A stretch of 18,194 bases of DNA from JANXXV01 sp040002435 (GTDB lineage Bacteria > Acidobacteriota > Terriglobia > Bryobacterales > Bryobacteraceae): positions 1 through 18,194 of the forward strand of contig JBDUEM010000146.1 of assembly GCA_040002435.1 (NCBI GenBank), given 5' to 3'. A program made the translations under genes and the position numbers. Position 1 is the first letter of the stretch; each line of letters begins with the position of its first letter. Positions 7,195 through 15,775 of this stretch are shown here, in pieces. The notes below the pieces were generated by a model that worked only from the letters and a program-made list of their open reading frames with translations, made no database searches and was not told the origin of the DNA.

Positions 7195-7875
7195 ATGAGA
7201 TTCGCGACCTTCTTCCTAGCCGCATCGCTTTGCTTCGCCGCCGAGCCCGTGAAGGTACTTGTGGTGACAGGCGGCCACGACCATCCGCCGTCGTTCTATT
7301 CTCTTTTCGACGATCCCCAACTTGCGGCCAATGTTGATCCGCATCCCAACGCGTTCCGCAACAGCATCGTCAAGCGCTACGACGTCCTGGTGCTATATGA
7401 CGATGTGCCGGAACTCGCACCGGAGAAGCAGGCAAACCTGCAAGCTTTCGTCGAGGCAGGGAAAGGGATCGTCGTTCTCCACCATGCCATTTGCAGTTAC
7501 ACCGAGTGGGCGTGGTGGGTTCAGGAGGTGGTTGGGGGCCGGTATCGATTCAAAGCGGATAGCCAAGGTCCGCCATCCACGTTCAAGCACGATGAGACTA
7601 TACCCGTAACGGTGGTCAAGAAACATCCAGTCACCCAGGGGCTTTCTGATTTCGTGATCCACGACGAGACTTATAAAGGCTTATACATCGCACCGAAGGT
7701 CGATGTGCTCCTCAGGACCAGCAGTCCCACCAGCGATGGGCCGGTAGCCTGGATCGGTCCGCATGCGAAAGCGCGCGTCGTCTTCATCCAACTCGGGCAC
7801 GGAGAAGAAGCTCACAAAGACCCGAATTACCGGCGCCTTGTCCATAACGCGATCGAATGGGCCGCGGCGCGGTAG
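7195..7875 (+). CDS. Secreted ThuA-like domain protein
   Basis: A 226-residue protein with a short signal peptide (MRFATFFLAASLCFAAEP, cleavage near residues 15-16) and a ThuA-like fold (PF06283), which is related to class I glutamine amidotransferases. Visible landmarks are KVLVVTGGHDHPP (20-32), YDVLVLYDD (62-70), GIVVLHHAICSY (91-102), VVFIQLGHGEEAH (195-207) and the closing RLVHNAIEWA. The family is common in Acidobacteriota and Planctomycetota next to sugar-related genes, and its chemistry is largely uncharacterised. GGAG at 7188-7191 is only three bases from the ATG, but no other start precedes the signal peptide. Its stop is one base from the stop of the opposing ankyrin/cytochrome gene. 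Confidence 0.88.
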   Translation: MRFATFFLAASLCFAAEPVKVLVVTGGHDHPPSFYSLFDDPQLAANVDPHPNAFRNSIVKRYDVLVLYDDVPELAPEKQANLQAFVEAGKGIVVLHHAICSYTEWAWWVQEVVGGRYRFKADSQGPPSTFKHDETIPVTVVKKHPVTQGLSDFVIHDETYKGLYIAPKVDVLLRTSSPTSDGPVAWIGPHAKARVVFIQLGHGEEAHKDPNYRRLVHNAIEWAAAR

Positions 7876-7876
7876 A

Positions 7877-10153
7877 TCAACGCTTGGCCGACAACGGCTC
7901 CGGCGACGCCAGCGCCAGGGCCATCGCAGCCCAACTGGATCCAGCTGCTGAAATCCACTGATCGAAGCCATGCGGATACCCGGCGTCGAAATAAGGCTGG
8001 AACGCGAGCGCACGTGTTTTCACGTACCATGACCCGTCTTGCTGCTGCGTCTTCAGCAAGAACCGGACGCCGCGTTCGTAGACGGGATCCGACACTGGTA
8101 GTCCCGCTGCTTGCAGGGCAGACAGTGCTTTTCCCGTCGCGTATGCCGAACTCTCCATAGAAGCAATGTCGGACCAGCCGCCATCGGCTCTTTGCACCGC
8201 CAGTAACTCCTGCATCGCTGTCTTTGTTGCCGCCTTATCGGTTCCAGCCCATGCCAGCCCCAGCAGCCGCCAACCCCGGTCATCATTGTTTTGCGACTGT
8301 GCATTTGCCAGCCACGCGGCGGCGAGTTGAATGGACTTGTCATAGCCGGCTTTGTCCGTCTTGGGCGCGTAAAGCTGCAAGGCGCGCATGGACAGGGCCG
8401 TCTGCCCGATGTACAGAGAGCACATGGGCGGACGCGTGTCGCCATGGGGAAATACCCATTGGCCATCGGTCGCCTGAAGTCTCTTTAGGTACATCGCCGC
8501 AATGTCGGTGTTGAGGTCGGCTTTGTGGTGCTCCGCGTCGAGTCCGATAAGCATATAGGCCAATATGAAAGGACCAAAGTTGTCGCCGACAGGGACGAAG
8601 AAGCCCTGCTGCAGGCGGTCGCGCATTTTCTCCAGGCTTAGCACATTAGCCTGCACCTGGCGCGCCGCCACCTGTTCGTCCACGCGGTATCCGTGTCTGC
8701 GGGCCACTCCGACCGTCATCGCTTCCAGGCTGTTGTTATGGCAGGATACGCAGCCAGCCTTAGGAACGAAGTTAGCGTCGGCTTTCTGTAACAGTGGGAT
8801 GCTCGTCTGCACTGCATTCCGGACCGTATTGTCCCGCGCGGGTCTCATCGCGGGCGCCGCGGCCGCCGTCCCTGTCTTCGCACCGGCGTTGACCAGCAAT
8901 TCCACAACGGGCGTTTCTCCACGGAGCCTGGCGACGTCAAGCACAGTGAGCCCCGTATCCACCGCGTTCGCATGCCGGCTCCTGGCGTTCACGTCTGCTC
9001 CATTCTCGATCAGCAATTTCACGACGTCGGCGGGAACAACGTCGGAGCCCGCCGCGTACATCAGCGCAGTCCGGCCCAAAGCGTCGAAGGTTTTCACGTC
9101 CGCGCCATGTTCGAGCAGTACCCGGACAGCTCTGATATCTCCGAAGACGGCGGTGTCCTGGAGGGCGCCGGAGTATGCATCGCGATCCGGATTCTTCGCG
9201 GCCAGAACGTCAAGGCATTTCGTGCAATGTAACGTAATAGCCATGGTCAACGCGGGCTGTCCTGCGGCTTTCGCGTCAGCACCCCGTTCCATCAGCAGCT
9301 GCATCACTTCCGCGTCACCAGCGGTAGCGGCTTCGGTTAACGGCGACGATTCCGTCGCAGGATTGCTATTCGGATTGGGTTTTGCGCCGCGATCCAGCAG
9401 CAGTTTGACGATAGGAAGGCCGCCGGGACGCCGTGCGGCAACCATCAGCGCCGTTCGCAGATCGTCGGACCGCGCGTTGACATTGGCGCCATGGTCGAGC
9501 AGAAGCCGCGTCTTCTCCAAGTCTGTGGCCGCCCATAGCAGCGCCGTTATGTTTGCGTCGTTGTGAGCGTTCGGATCAGCACCTTGCTTGAGCAGACCGG
9601 CCAACATTTTTGCGTCGGCATAGAGAACGGCGTACATGAACGGAGTGGACCCGTTCGGTCCGCGCGTGTTTAACAGCTTCGGATCGTCCTTGACGCTTTT
9701 CAGGAAGGAGCGTATATCGTTGGCGCGCAGCGCTTGCACCATCGCCATAGCCTTGGGATTAAAGGGAGGCAAATCCACTTCGTTGGCGAGCGCGTCAGGC
9801 CAGTCGGCGCCCTGATCGATCCACGCTTTCATTGTCGCGATCTGCTCCGGGCGCAATGCACCGGTGGGCGGCATCTGCGGACCGTATTCCGTTCCGTTCA
9901 GCCGGAAATACAGAAAGCTGTTCTCGCTGCTTCCGGGAACGATGCGCCGCAGCCCGCTTTTCATTACGGAGCTTCGCCGGTCTAGCCGCAGACCGCTGAT
10001 CTGCTGCGTTGGGCCATGACAACCTACGCAATTCTGGCGAAAGAGAGGGAGCACATCCCGGCTGAAATCCACCTTCGCGACCGTTTGACCCGGCATCCAG
10101 CCAGCCGAAACGAATAGAAACAGCGGTAGCCCCACGGTTTTGGAACTGTGCAT
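7877..10153 (-). CDS. Exported cytochrome c / ankyrin repeat / terpenoid-cyclase-like fusion
   Basis: A 758-residue exported protein. A signal peptide (MHSSKTVGLPLFLFVSAGW) is followed by a planctomycete-type cytochrome c domain (about 28-125) with haem motif CVGCH (42-46), RLDRR, IVPGSSENS and the distal MPP (94-96). About eight ankyrin repeats follow (135-425; for example LLDHGANVNAR and LLIENGADVNAR). A second haem-like motif, CVSCH (468-472), precedes an alpha/alpha-toroid region (485-755) with repeats like those of squalene-hopene cyclase or prenyltransferases, such as VQRADGGWSD and TQQQDGSWYV. It probably acts in the periplasm or is membrane-attached, as an electron-transfer or scaffold protein; no cyclase DXDD motif is seen, so cyclase activity is doubtful. 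ATG 10153 is chosen over the longer frame (to 10198) because it begins the signal peptide and has GGAG six bases upstream. Confidence 0.87.
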   Translation of the reverse strand: MHSSKTVGLPLFLFVSAGWMPGQTVAKVDFSRDVLPLFRQNCVGCHGPTQQISGLRLDRRSSVMKSGLRRIVPGSSENSFLYFRLNGTEYGPQMPPTGALRPEQIATMKAWIDQGADWPDALANEVDLPPFNPKAMAMVQALRANDIRSFLKSVKDDPKLLNTRGPNGSTPFMYAVLYADAKMLAGLLKQGADPNAHNDANITALLWAATDLEKTRLLLDHGANVNARSDDLRTALMVAARRPGGLPIVKLLLDRGAKPNPNSNPATESSPLTEAATAGDAEVMQLLMERGADAKAAGQPALTMAITLHCTKCLDVLAAKNPDRDAYSGALQDTAVFGDIRAVRVLLEHGADVKTFDALGRTALMYAAGSDVVPADVVKLLIENGADVNARSRHANAVDTGLTVLDVARLRGETPVVELLVNAGAKTGTAAAAPAMRPARDNTVRNAVQTSIPLLQKADANFVPKAGCVSCHNNSLEAMTVGVARRHGYRVDEQVAARQVQANVLSLEKMRDRLQQGFFVPVGDNFGPFILAYMLIGLDAEHHKADLNTDIAAMYLKRLQATDGQWVFPHGDTRPPMCSLYIGQTALSMRALQLYAPKTDKAGYDKSIQLAAAWLANAQSQNNDDRGWRLLGLAWAGTDKAATKTAMQELLAVQRADGGWSDIASMESSAYATGKALSALQAAGLPVSDPVYERGVRFLLKTQQQDGSWYVKTRALAFQPYFDAGYPHGFDQWISAAGSSWAAMALALASPEPLSAKR

Positions 10154-10217
10154 ACACCTCTCCAGCCGAAATCTTCGGATCACCCATAGTACAACCAATT
10201 CTGTATCGCGTGTCCGC

Positions 10218-11123
10218 CTATTTCCCGCTCAAAGCCGGTATCGCAACAAAGAATACAGCCAACCCAAACAACAGAAACGCCGCGCCGGCGCCGGGCAGTA
10301 AATACGTGCTGTTCGTGATCCCCGGCTCGAGCACGGCGATCCCGGGATTCCCGGGAGAGTAAGCAACCCGCACTTTTGCTCCGTACGGAAACCGGTCCCC
10401 CCCGGCTGAGGAATCCGGTGTTTGGCCGAACGCTACTATGTCTGAGTACCACTTCTTTCCAGCAACTTCGTAGCGATAGACCAGCCCGCGCCCGTACGCA
10501 GCCTCTTCTTCTCCCGGCACAACCTCCACGTTCTCGTCCAAATGGGCTTTCCCGGAAAGGATGACACCCGGCGCAACCGGCCAATCGCGGCTTACAGACG
10601 CACGCCACAAATTCAGCGATCCCGCCGCGAACATGGGCAGGCCGATCAGAACAAAAATCAGTGCGAAGGCTCCCATGCCATAACCCAAGAAGTTTCGCTC
10701 CGGCCCAAGCGCCATAAAGCCGAAAAGAATCGCCGAGAGGGCAAAGAGGAGTCCCGCTCCCGGCAGCCAGAGTGAGTCGGAATGGAAGCCGGGCTCTACC
10801 ACAGCGAGGGACGGGTCTTTCGGATGGACGTGAAGTGTAACCGCTGACCCTGCCGGGTATCGCAGGCGCAACAGTTCTGCTTCTGCGGAATCGCTCGATC
10901 CTGAAGTTTGTCCGAACTGAATTACGCCGCTGGAATATTCCTGCCCGTTCATGACGTAGCGGACGGCAACCCCCGCTGCATTCGTCGACGACGTTACAAC
11001 TCCCTTAACTTCCGGCCAATGGGAACTGGACACGCCTCGCCATATGTTCCGGGACCCAATTCCCATCATCAACACGCCCGGTACCAGGAAGAACCCTAAA
11101 CCGAGCAGCACCGCCAGCTTCAT
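10218..11123 (-). CDS. Membrane protein with two DUF3592 repeats
   Basis: A 301-residue protein built of two similar halves. Each has a hydrophobic stretch, a WP(E/V)..G(V) strand, an extracytoplasmic beta-rich part with a YSS/YSD...FGQT motif (63-72 and 226-234), a Pro-Gly/Pro-Lys turn followed by AV(V/L)EPG, and then another hydrophobic stretch with LPGAG. DUF3592 proteins are of unknown function. Transmembrane segments are near residues 4-22, 118-139, 150-170 and 276-296. ATG 11123 is preferred to the upstream GTG (11162) because it begins the first membrane segment; no strong ribosome site is seen. It lies 64 bases upstream of the ankyrin/cytochrome gene on the same strand, so an operon is possible but not shown. 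Confidence 0.82.
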   Translation of the reverse strand: MKLAVLLGLGFFLVPGVLMMGIGSRNIWRGVSSSHWPEVKGVVTSSTNAAGVAVRYVMNGQEYSSGVIQFGQTSGSSDSAEAELLRLRYPAGSAVTLHVHPKDPSLAVVEPGFHSDSLWLPGAGLLFALSAILFGFMALGPERNFLGYGMGAFALIFVLIGLPMFAAGSLNLWRASVSRDWPVAPGVILSGKAHLDENVEVVPGEEEAAYGRGLVYRYEVAGKKWYSDIVAFGQTPDSSAGGDRFPYGAKVRVAYSPGNPGIAVLEPGITNSTYLLPGAGAAFLLFGLAVFFVAIPALSGK

Positions 11124-11192
11124 CCGTAAGAGTATATCGGGAAACCCCCAGAGAGAAAACACTTACGCGACCTACTGTGTCTCTTAGAGCCA

Positions 11193-11369
11193 ATGAAACC
11201 CACCTGTCCAAAATGCGGCTGGACCACCACTCACCGATCTCCCGCGAACGGCGTTCGGGATGTCATCCTGAGTTGGGTCTTCTTCCTTCCGTTTCGGTGC
11301 CGAAGCTGCGGCAGGAGATTTTTTCGTTTTTCACTCGCGGCGGAGCCCGCGCCGACCAGACTCCATTGA
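11193..11369 (+). CDS. Small zinc-ribbon protein (58 residues)
   Basis: A short frame, ATG 11193 to TGA 11367-11369. It has two zinc knuckles, CPKCG (Cys5, Cys8) and CRSCG (Cys36, Cys39), separated by a hydrophobic stretch (VILSWVFFLPF, 24-34), with a basic GRRFFRF segment after the second knuckle. This is typical of a rubredoxin-like or zinc-ribbon fold, probably binding one zinc ion; a DNA, RNA or protein partner cannot be told. The ribosome site is weak (AGAG four bases upstream). It diverges from the DUF3592 gene with 69 bases between starts and ends 85 bases before the ferredoxin gene. Confidence 0.7.
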   Translation: MKPTCPKCGWTTTHRSPANGVRDVILSWVFFLPFRCRSCGRRFFRFSLAAEPAPTRLH

Positions 11370-11395
11370 ATTCTCAGCCTACGGTGTGCTATCTA
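11366..11395 (+). promoter_or_regulatory. Possible sigma70-type promoter for the ferredoxin gene
   Basis: TTGAAT (11366-11371) and TATCTA (11390-11395) are 18 bases apart, each matching four of six consensus bases. They would start transcription about 50 bases before the ferredoxin ATG. The match is weak and the -35 overlaps the zinc-ribbon stop. Confidence 0.28.
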
Positions 11396-11454
11396 TAGGT
11401 TTATCCCCGTTTGCCCCGCAGTGAACCGCGGCAACCTTAAATAGGATTAAACAC

Positions 11455-11715
11455 ATGGCTTACGTAATCGCAGAACCTTGCATAGGAACCAAAGACAGCG
11501 CGTGCGTGGATGCATGCCCGGTAGATTGCATTCATCCGAAAAAGGACGAGGCAGGCTTTGACGAGGTCGAAATTATCTATATTGATCCCGTGGAATGCAT
11601 TGACTGCGGAGCTTGTGTGCCGGTTTGCCCCGTTTCGGCTATCTTTGCGCTCGACGATCTTCCAGAAAAGTGGGCCGACTTCGCCGAGAAGAACGCCGCA
11701 TATTACAAGCGCTAA
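11455..11715 (+). CDS. fdxA: Seven-iron-type ferredoxin (FdxA-like)
   Basis: An 86-residue soluble electron carrier. The first cluster site reads Cys9-x7-Cys17-x3-Cys21-x3-Cys25-Ile; the second reads Cys48-x2-Cys51-x2-Cys54-x3-Cys58-Pro. The x7 spacing of the first site is that of the [3Fe-4S]/[4Fe-4S] ferredoxins (FdxA type), although an 8Fe form cannot be excluded because Cys17 is present. Length is slightly shorter than the FdxA of proteobacteria (about 107), lacking their C-terminal extension. TAGGA at 11442-11446, eight bases before ATG, fixes the start. The redox partner is not in the window. Confidence 0.92.
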   Translation: MAYVIAEPCIGTKDSACVDACPVDCIHPKKDEAGFDEVEIIYIDPVECIDCGACVPVCPVSAIFALDDLPEKWADFAEKNAAYYKR

Positions 11716-11822
11716 TAGCCAGCCGGAGTTACCAAAATTTTAAGCGATAGCGCGTCAGTCCATTGAAGCTGGTTTCCGCAGGTTCGATCCTCCGCCATGA
11801 ATGCTAGAATCGAGTTTCCTCT

Positions 11823-13772
11823 ATGGCAAATGGGTCTGCGGCCGATCGGACGCATGCGGAGCAACTCCCGCCCCCGCTTGTCCGCGCGGAGCTTGACCAC
11901 CTCCTAAAAAGCCCGCAGTTTTCCGGGTCCGAGCGTCTTTGCAGCTTTCTGCATTTTGTTGTGGAGAAGACTCTTGCGGGCGAATCAGAAGACATTAAAG
12001 AGTATCTGATTGCTACCGAGGTTTACCGCCGGGGCGAACTGTACGATCCCAAGGCGGATTCCATTGTACGGGTGGAAGCCAGCCGCCTCCGCCGGAAACT
12101 GCGGCAGTATTATGAGGCCGGGGGGCGGGCGTCCACGCTGCAGTTTGATTTGCCCAAGGGCAGCTACGTACCCACCTACATTCCTCGTCCGTCGGCGGCA
12201 GAAATACAGGTCGAGGCTCCAGCTCCTCAACCGGTTCCACCCACGGTCATGGAACCCGAGCGCGCAGTTCCCCGCCACCGTAATATTCCGGTGCTCGCTG
12301 CCGGCGCGGTGGCGCTGATAGCCCTCGCAGGCGGTTCCTTATGGTTTACGGGGAGAAAGTCCGTCCCGGCCGGTCCGCAGCTCCTTCCCATAACCTCAGT
12401 GGCGGTTCTCCCATTGGTCAATCTGAGCGCCAATCCGCAGGATGAAACGCTTGCGGACGGCCTGACTGAGGCGATCACGAACACGTTATCCCGATCTTCG
12501 CAACTCCGGGTGACGGGACGAACCTCGGCCTACCGCTACAAAGGCCGACCCGACACAGTACCGCGGATCGGAGCGGAACTGGGGGTTGGTTCCGTGCTCG
12601 AAGGCAGCGTGCAGCGCGAAGGAAATCAACTCCGCGTCCTGGTGCAACTGGTCGGCACGGCCGACGGCTTCCACATCTGGTCCCAGAGTTTCGAGCGTGT
12701 TTTTCACGATTCTTTAACGGCCGAACGAGAGATCTCTCAAACGGTAGGGCGGATGGTAACGGAACGCCTGGTGAATCGCACGAAGGAGGGCGCCACCGCG
12801 AACGTCGAGGCGTTGCGTCTCTACCAGGCTGGAAGGGAACTGCTGAGTGCGGGCGCAACCGATCACCTTTTGATGCCCGACCGCCAGCCTGCCCGTCCCA
12901 TGGGCACTCTGTTGGAGTGCATTGATCTCTTCAATCGCGCCATCGCCATCGATCCGAAGTACGCGCGCGCCTATGCCGGGTTGGCAGAAGCTTACTACGT
13001 GGCCTCCGATTATGACGCCGCCCTGATTTCCAAGGCCCAGGCCAGCGCCGAATCCGCCCTTGGGCTCGACGCCAATCTCCCGGAAGCCTATGAGGTACTG
13101 GGTTACGTTCGCTTTATCCACCAATGGGATTTCCCGGGCGCTGAACAGGCTTTTCGCCGCTCCATTGAGCTCAGTCCCCGAAATGTCTCCAGTCACCGAC
13201 TCTACGCGGACGTCTCCATGCTGCTGGGCCACTCGCGCGAAGCGGCGGCGCAATTGCGCAAAGCGCAGGAAGCATTCCCTTCGTCTCCCATAATCCGGAC
13301 GGAAATGGCCATCGTGTCGTACAATCTGCGCGACTATCCCGCCATGGTCCAGCAGGCGCAGTCCATCCGCAGCGAATTCCCCCAACTCCCCGTGGGGCAC
13401 TGGACCCTCGGTCTCGCCTACGAGCAGCAGGGAAAGCTGCGGGAAGCTGAAATGGAGTTCCGGGAGTGCCTTCAACTGTCACCGAACAACCTGAGATGTA
13501 CCCCCGCCTTAGGGCACGTGCTGGGGAAGTTGGGCCGGCGGGAAGAAGCACTGAAGGTGATGGCGTCCTACAAGCAGAGCAGCCCTTACTGCGCCGCGCT
13601 CATACAGATGGGCATTGGAGACAAGGAATCGGCGTTGCAGGATTTGGAACGGGCTTATAACGAGCGCGACCAATCTCTGCCCTACGCGCGCATCGACCCG
13701 CGCTTCGACCCGGTGGCCAAGGATCCGCGATTCACGGCAATTATGACGAAGCTGAAGCTCCCTCCGCCTTGA
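11823..13772 (+). CDS. Membrane protein: conserved N-terminal domain, TolB/FlgO-like domain, TPR repeats
   Basis: A 649-residue protein in three parts. Residues 20-120 form a conserved basic domain (SERLCSFLHFVVEKTL, YDPKADSIVRVEASRLRRKL, LPKGSYVPTY), probably a winged-helix-like or regulatory module in the cytoplasm. A transmembrane segment lies at about 155-175. The outer part begins with SVAVLPLVNLSA...DETLADGLTEAI (192-219), a TolB-N/FlgO-like domain reported in adenylate-cyclase and CadC-like proteins, then TPR helices (about 330-610). The arrangement is common in Solibacter-type genomes, where the genes are multicopy and uncharacterised. The start ATG lacks a clear ribosome site. TGA (13770-13772) shares one base with the next gene's ATG, so the two are probably translated together. 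Confidence 0.83.
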   Translation: MANGSAADRTHAEQLPPPLVRAELDHLLKSPQFSGSERLCSFLHFVVEKTLAGESEDIKEYLIATEVYRRGELYDPKADSIVRVEASRLRRKLRQYYEAGGRASTLQFDLPKGSYVPTYIPRPSAAEIQVEAPAPQPVPPTVMEPERAVPRHRNIPVLAAGAVALIALAGGSLWFTGRKSVPAGPQLLPITSVAVLPLVNLSANPQDETLADGLTEAITNTLSRSSQLRVTGRTSAYRYKGRPDTVPRIGAELGVGSVLEGSVQREGNQLRVLVQLVGTADGFHIWSQSFERVFHDSLTAEREISQTVGRMVTERLVNRTKEGATANVEALRLYQAGRELLSAGATDHLLMPDRQPARPMGTLLECIDLFNRAIAIDPKYARAYAGLAEAYYVASDYDAALISKAQASAESALGLDANLPEAYEVLGYVRFIHQWDFPGAEQAFRRSIELSPRNVSSHRLYADVSMLLGHSREAAAQLRKAQEAFPSSPIIRTEMAIVSYNLRDYPAMVQQAQSIRSEFPQLPVGHWTLGLAYEQQGKLREAEMEFRECLQLSPNNLRCTPALGHVLGKLGRREEALKVMASYKQSSPYCAALIQMGIGDKESALQDLERAYNERDQSLPYARIDPRFDPVAKDPRFTAIMTKLKLPPP

Positions 13773-15775
13773 TGCCGATCTACGCCTGCACCATTCTCCT
13801 GAGCGCTTTTCTACTCTTCCTCATCCAGCCGCTGGTGGCCAAGGTGATGCTTCCCTGGTTCGGCGGCTCGGCGGCGGTCTGGATCACTTGCCTGGTTTTC
13901 TTCCAGACGGTACTGCTGCTGGGCTACCTCTATGCCTATGGCCTCACACGATGGCTCCGTCCGCGGGTCCAGTCGCTTGCGCATCTGGTCTTCCTCGGCG
14001 CAAGTCTGGCATTTCTGCCAATTGCCCCAGGGGGCGGCTGGAAACCCGTCGCGGGTGCAGACCCGAGCGGACGCATTCTCGCGTTGCTTGCCTTTTCCAT
14101 AGGGCTTCCGTATGTCCTGCTTTCCTCCACATCTCCCCTTTTACAGGCCTGGTATGCGAGGGGAACCCGCGGCAGCCTGCCCTACCGGCTTTTTGCCTAC
14201 TCTAACGCGGCCTCTCTGCTGGCGCTGTTCGCCTATCCGGTGCTTGTGGAACCTAACGCCGCCACGCATGTTCAGACCCTCTGGTGGTCGGCAGCGTACG
14301 TAGTATTTGCGGTGCTCTGCGGCGCGGTGGCGTGGCGCGCCAGGAATTCGTTATCCAATAGCGTCGAAAATCGCTCAGGCCCGGCACCTACGCGGCGGCG
14401 GCTGGCTCTCTGGCTGCTGCTGTCCGCCTGCGGTTCCATGGTGCTGCTTTCCATCACCAATCATCTGACGCAGAACATTGCCGCTGTACCGTTTCTTTGG
14501 GTACTCCCGCTTTCCCTCTATCTGCTAACGTTCATTCTGGCGTTCTCGCAACGGACCTGGATTTCCCGTACCCTCGTCCTCCGCTTGCTTGCCGTGGCGC
14601 TGGGGTCAGTGGGCTACCTGCTGTATGAGACCGGCCTGGCGCATCCTCTGCAACTGGCGATGCCACTTTTCTGCTTCGTCCTGTTCACGGCCTGCCTCTT
14701 CTGCCATAGCGAACTCAATCGCACCAAACCTGACTCCAGCCACCTGACGCTTTTTTACGTCCTGGTCTCCCTGGGCGGAGCCTGCGGCGCCATCTTCGTC
14801 GGCCTGCTGGCCCCGCGGCTGTTCACAGGAATGTACGAATTGCCGGTATCGCTGCTATTGACGGCGATCCTGGTTTGCATCACCACCTGGCAGGACGGTT
14901 GGAGTTCCCGGCTGCTGTGGGTGGTACTGGCCGTAGCGATGGCAAAAGGAGTGGGGACGGAGGTCCGCCAAACCCGCGTCGGCTCCATCGCGATGATGCG
15001 CAGCTTTTACGGATCGCTGCGGGTGATACAGTCCGGCAGTGCCGATAGGCAACTGCGCACGCTCTATCACGGAACCATTACCCACGGCTCGCAATTTCTC
15101 TTTCCTCCGCGCCGGCTCCGCGCCACTACTTATTACGGGCGCGACACTGGTGCGGCGGCGGCACTCTTGTTTTGTTGCGAAGGACCCAAGCGAGTGGGAG
15201 TCATCGGACTGGGCGCCGGTAGCCTGGCCGCGTACGGCCGCCGCGGCGACGTTTTCCGCTTCTATGAAATCAATCCGCAGGTGCAGCGGATCGCCCAGTC
15301 GGTTTTCACGTATCTGCGGGAATCCCGTGCGGCGATTGACGTGGTGCTTGGCGACGCCCGGCTCTCACTGCAGGAAGAGCCGCCCCAGCGATTTGATGTC
15401 CTGTTAGTGGACGCCTTCTCCGGTGACGCCGTTCCGGTTCACCTCCTGACGAAAGAGGCAATGGGACTTTACCTCAAGCACCTGCAGCCTGGAGGCATTC
15501 TTGCTTTTCATGTTTCCAACAGCTACCTGAACCTGGCGCCCGTTGTTGGCCAGTTAGCCGATTCCTACGGCAAGAGATCGCGACTCCTGAGCAACAAAGG
15601 CAACGCCGACGAAGACGAGACTGCGGCCGACTGGGTCCTGGTAGCAGATCCGGCGGGCTTTGCTCGCCTGCCGGGTGGGAGTGAAGTGGGCAAGGCGGTG
15701 AAGGACCGGCCCGGCTTGCGGCTTTGGACCGACGACTATAGCAGCCTGACACAGGTGCTGAAGACTGGACGCTAA
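13772..15775 (+). CDS. Membrane-fused spermidine-synthase-like methyltransferase protein
   Basis: A 667-residue protein: about ten to eleven hydrophobic segments (1-400), then a Rossmann methyltransferase-like domain. That domain shows GVIGLGAGSLAAYG (476-489, SAM-type glycine loop), YEINPQ (498-503), LGDAR (526-530), LLVDAFSGDAVPVHLLT (544-560) and WTDDYSSL (652-659). It resembles the fused MFS/spermidine synthase family. It lacks the DSSDP catalytic motif of true spermidine synthases (DAFSGDAVP instead), so aminopropyl transfer to putrescine is doubtful. ATG 13772 overlaps the preceding TGA by one base; the TTG at 13769 is less likely. The real substrate and membrane role are unknown. Confidence 0.85.
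   Translation: MPIYACTILLSAFLLFLIQPLVAKVMLPWFGGSAAVWITCLVFFQTVLLLGYLYAYGLTRWLRPRVQSLAHLVFLGASLAFLPIAPGGGWKPVAGADPSGRILALLAFSIGLPYVLLSSTSPLLQAWYARGTRGSLPYRLFAYSNAASLLALFAYPVLVEPNAATHVQTLWWSAAYVVFAVLCGAVAWRARNSLSNSVENRSGPAPTRRRLALWLLLSACGSMVLLSITNHLTQNIAAVPFLWVLPLSLYLLTFILAFSQRTWISRTLVLRLLAVALGSVGYLLYETGLAHPLQLAMPLFCFVLFTACLFCHSELNRTKPDSSHLTLFYVLVSLGGACGAIFVGLLAPRLFTGMYELPVSLLLTAILVCITTWQDGWSSRLLWVVLAVAMAKGVGTEVRQTRVGSIAMMRSFYGSLRVIQSGSADRQLRTLYHGTITHGSQFLFPPRRLRATTYYGRDTGAAAALLFCCEGPKRVGVIGLGAGSLAAYGRRGDVFRFYEINPQVQRIAQSVFTYLRESRAAIDVVLGDARLSLQEEPPQRFDVLLVDAFSGDAVPVHLLTKEAMGLYLKHLQPGGILAFHVSNSYLNLAPVVGQLADSYGKRSRLLSNKGNADEDETAADWVLVADPAGFARLPGGSEVGKAVKDRPGLRLWTDDYSSLTQVLKTGR

Noticed and set aside
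8565..9566. 333-residue plus-strand frame within the ankyrin region
   Set aside because: Serine- and alanine-rich complement of the ankyrin repeats; no motif, no ribosome site.
11723..11800. tRNA-like 3' half: GGTTCGATCC with a near 7-bp acceptor pairing (GCCGGAG with CTCCGCC, six of seven)
   Set aside because: The T-stem does not pair on both sides of TTCGATC and overlaps the acceptor strand; D and anticodon arms are not recognisable. I consider it chance or an old remnant.
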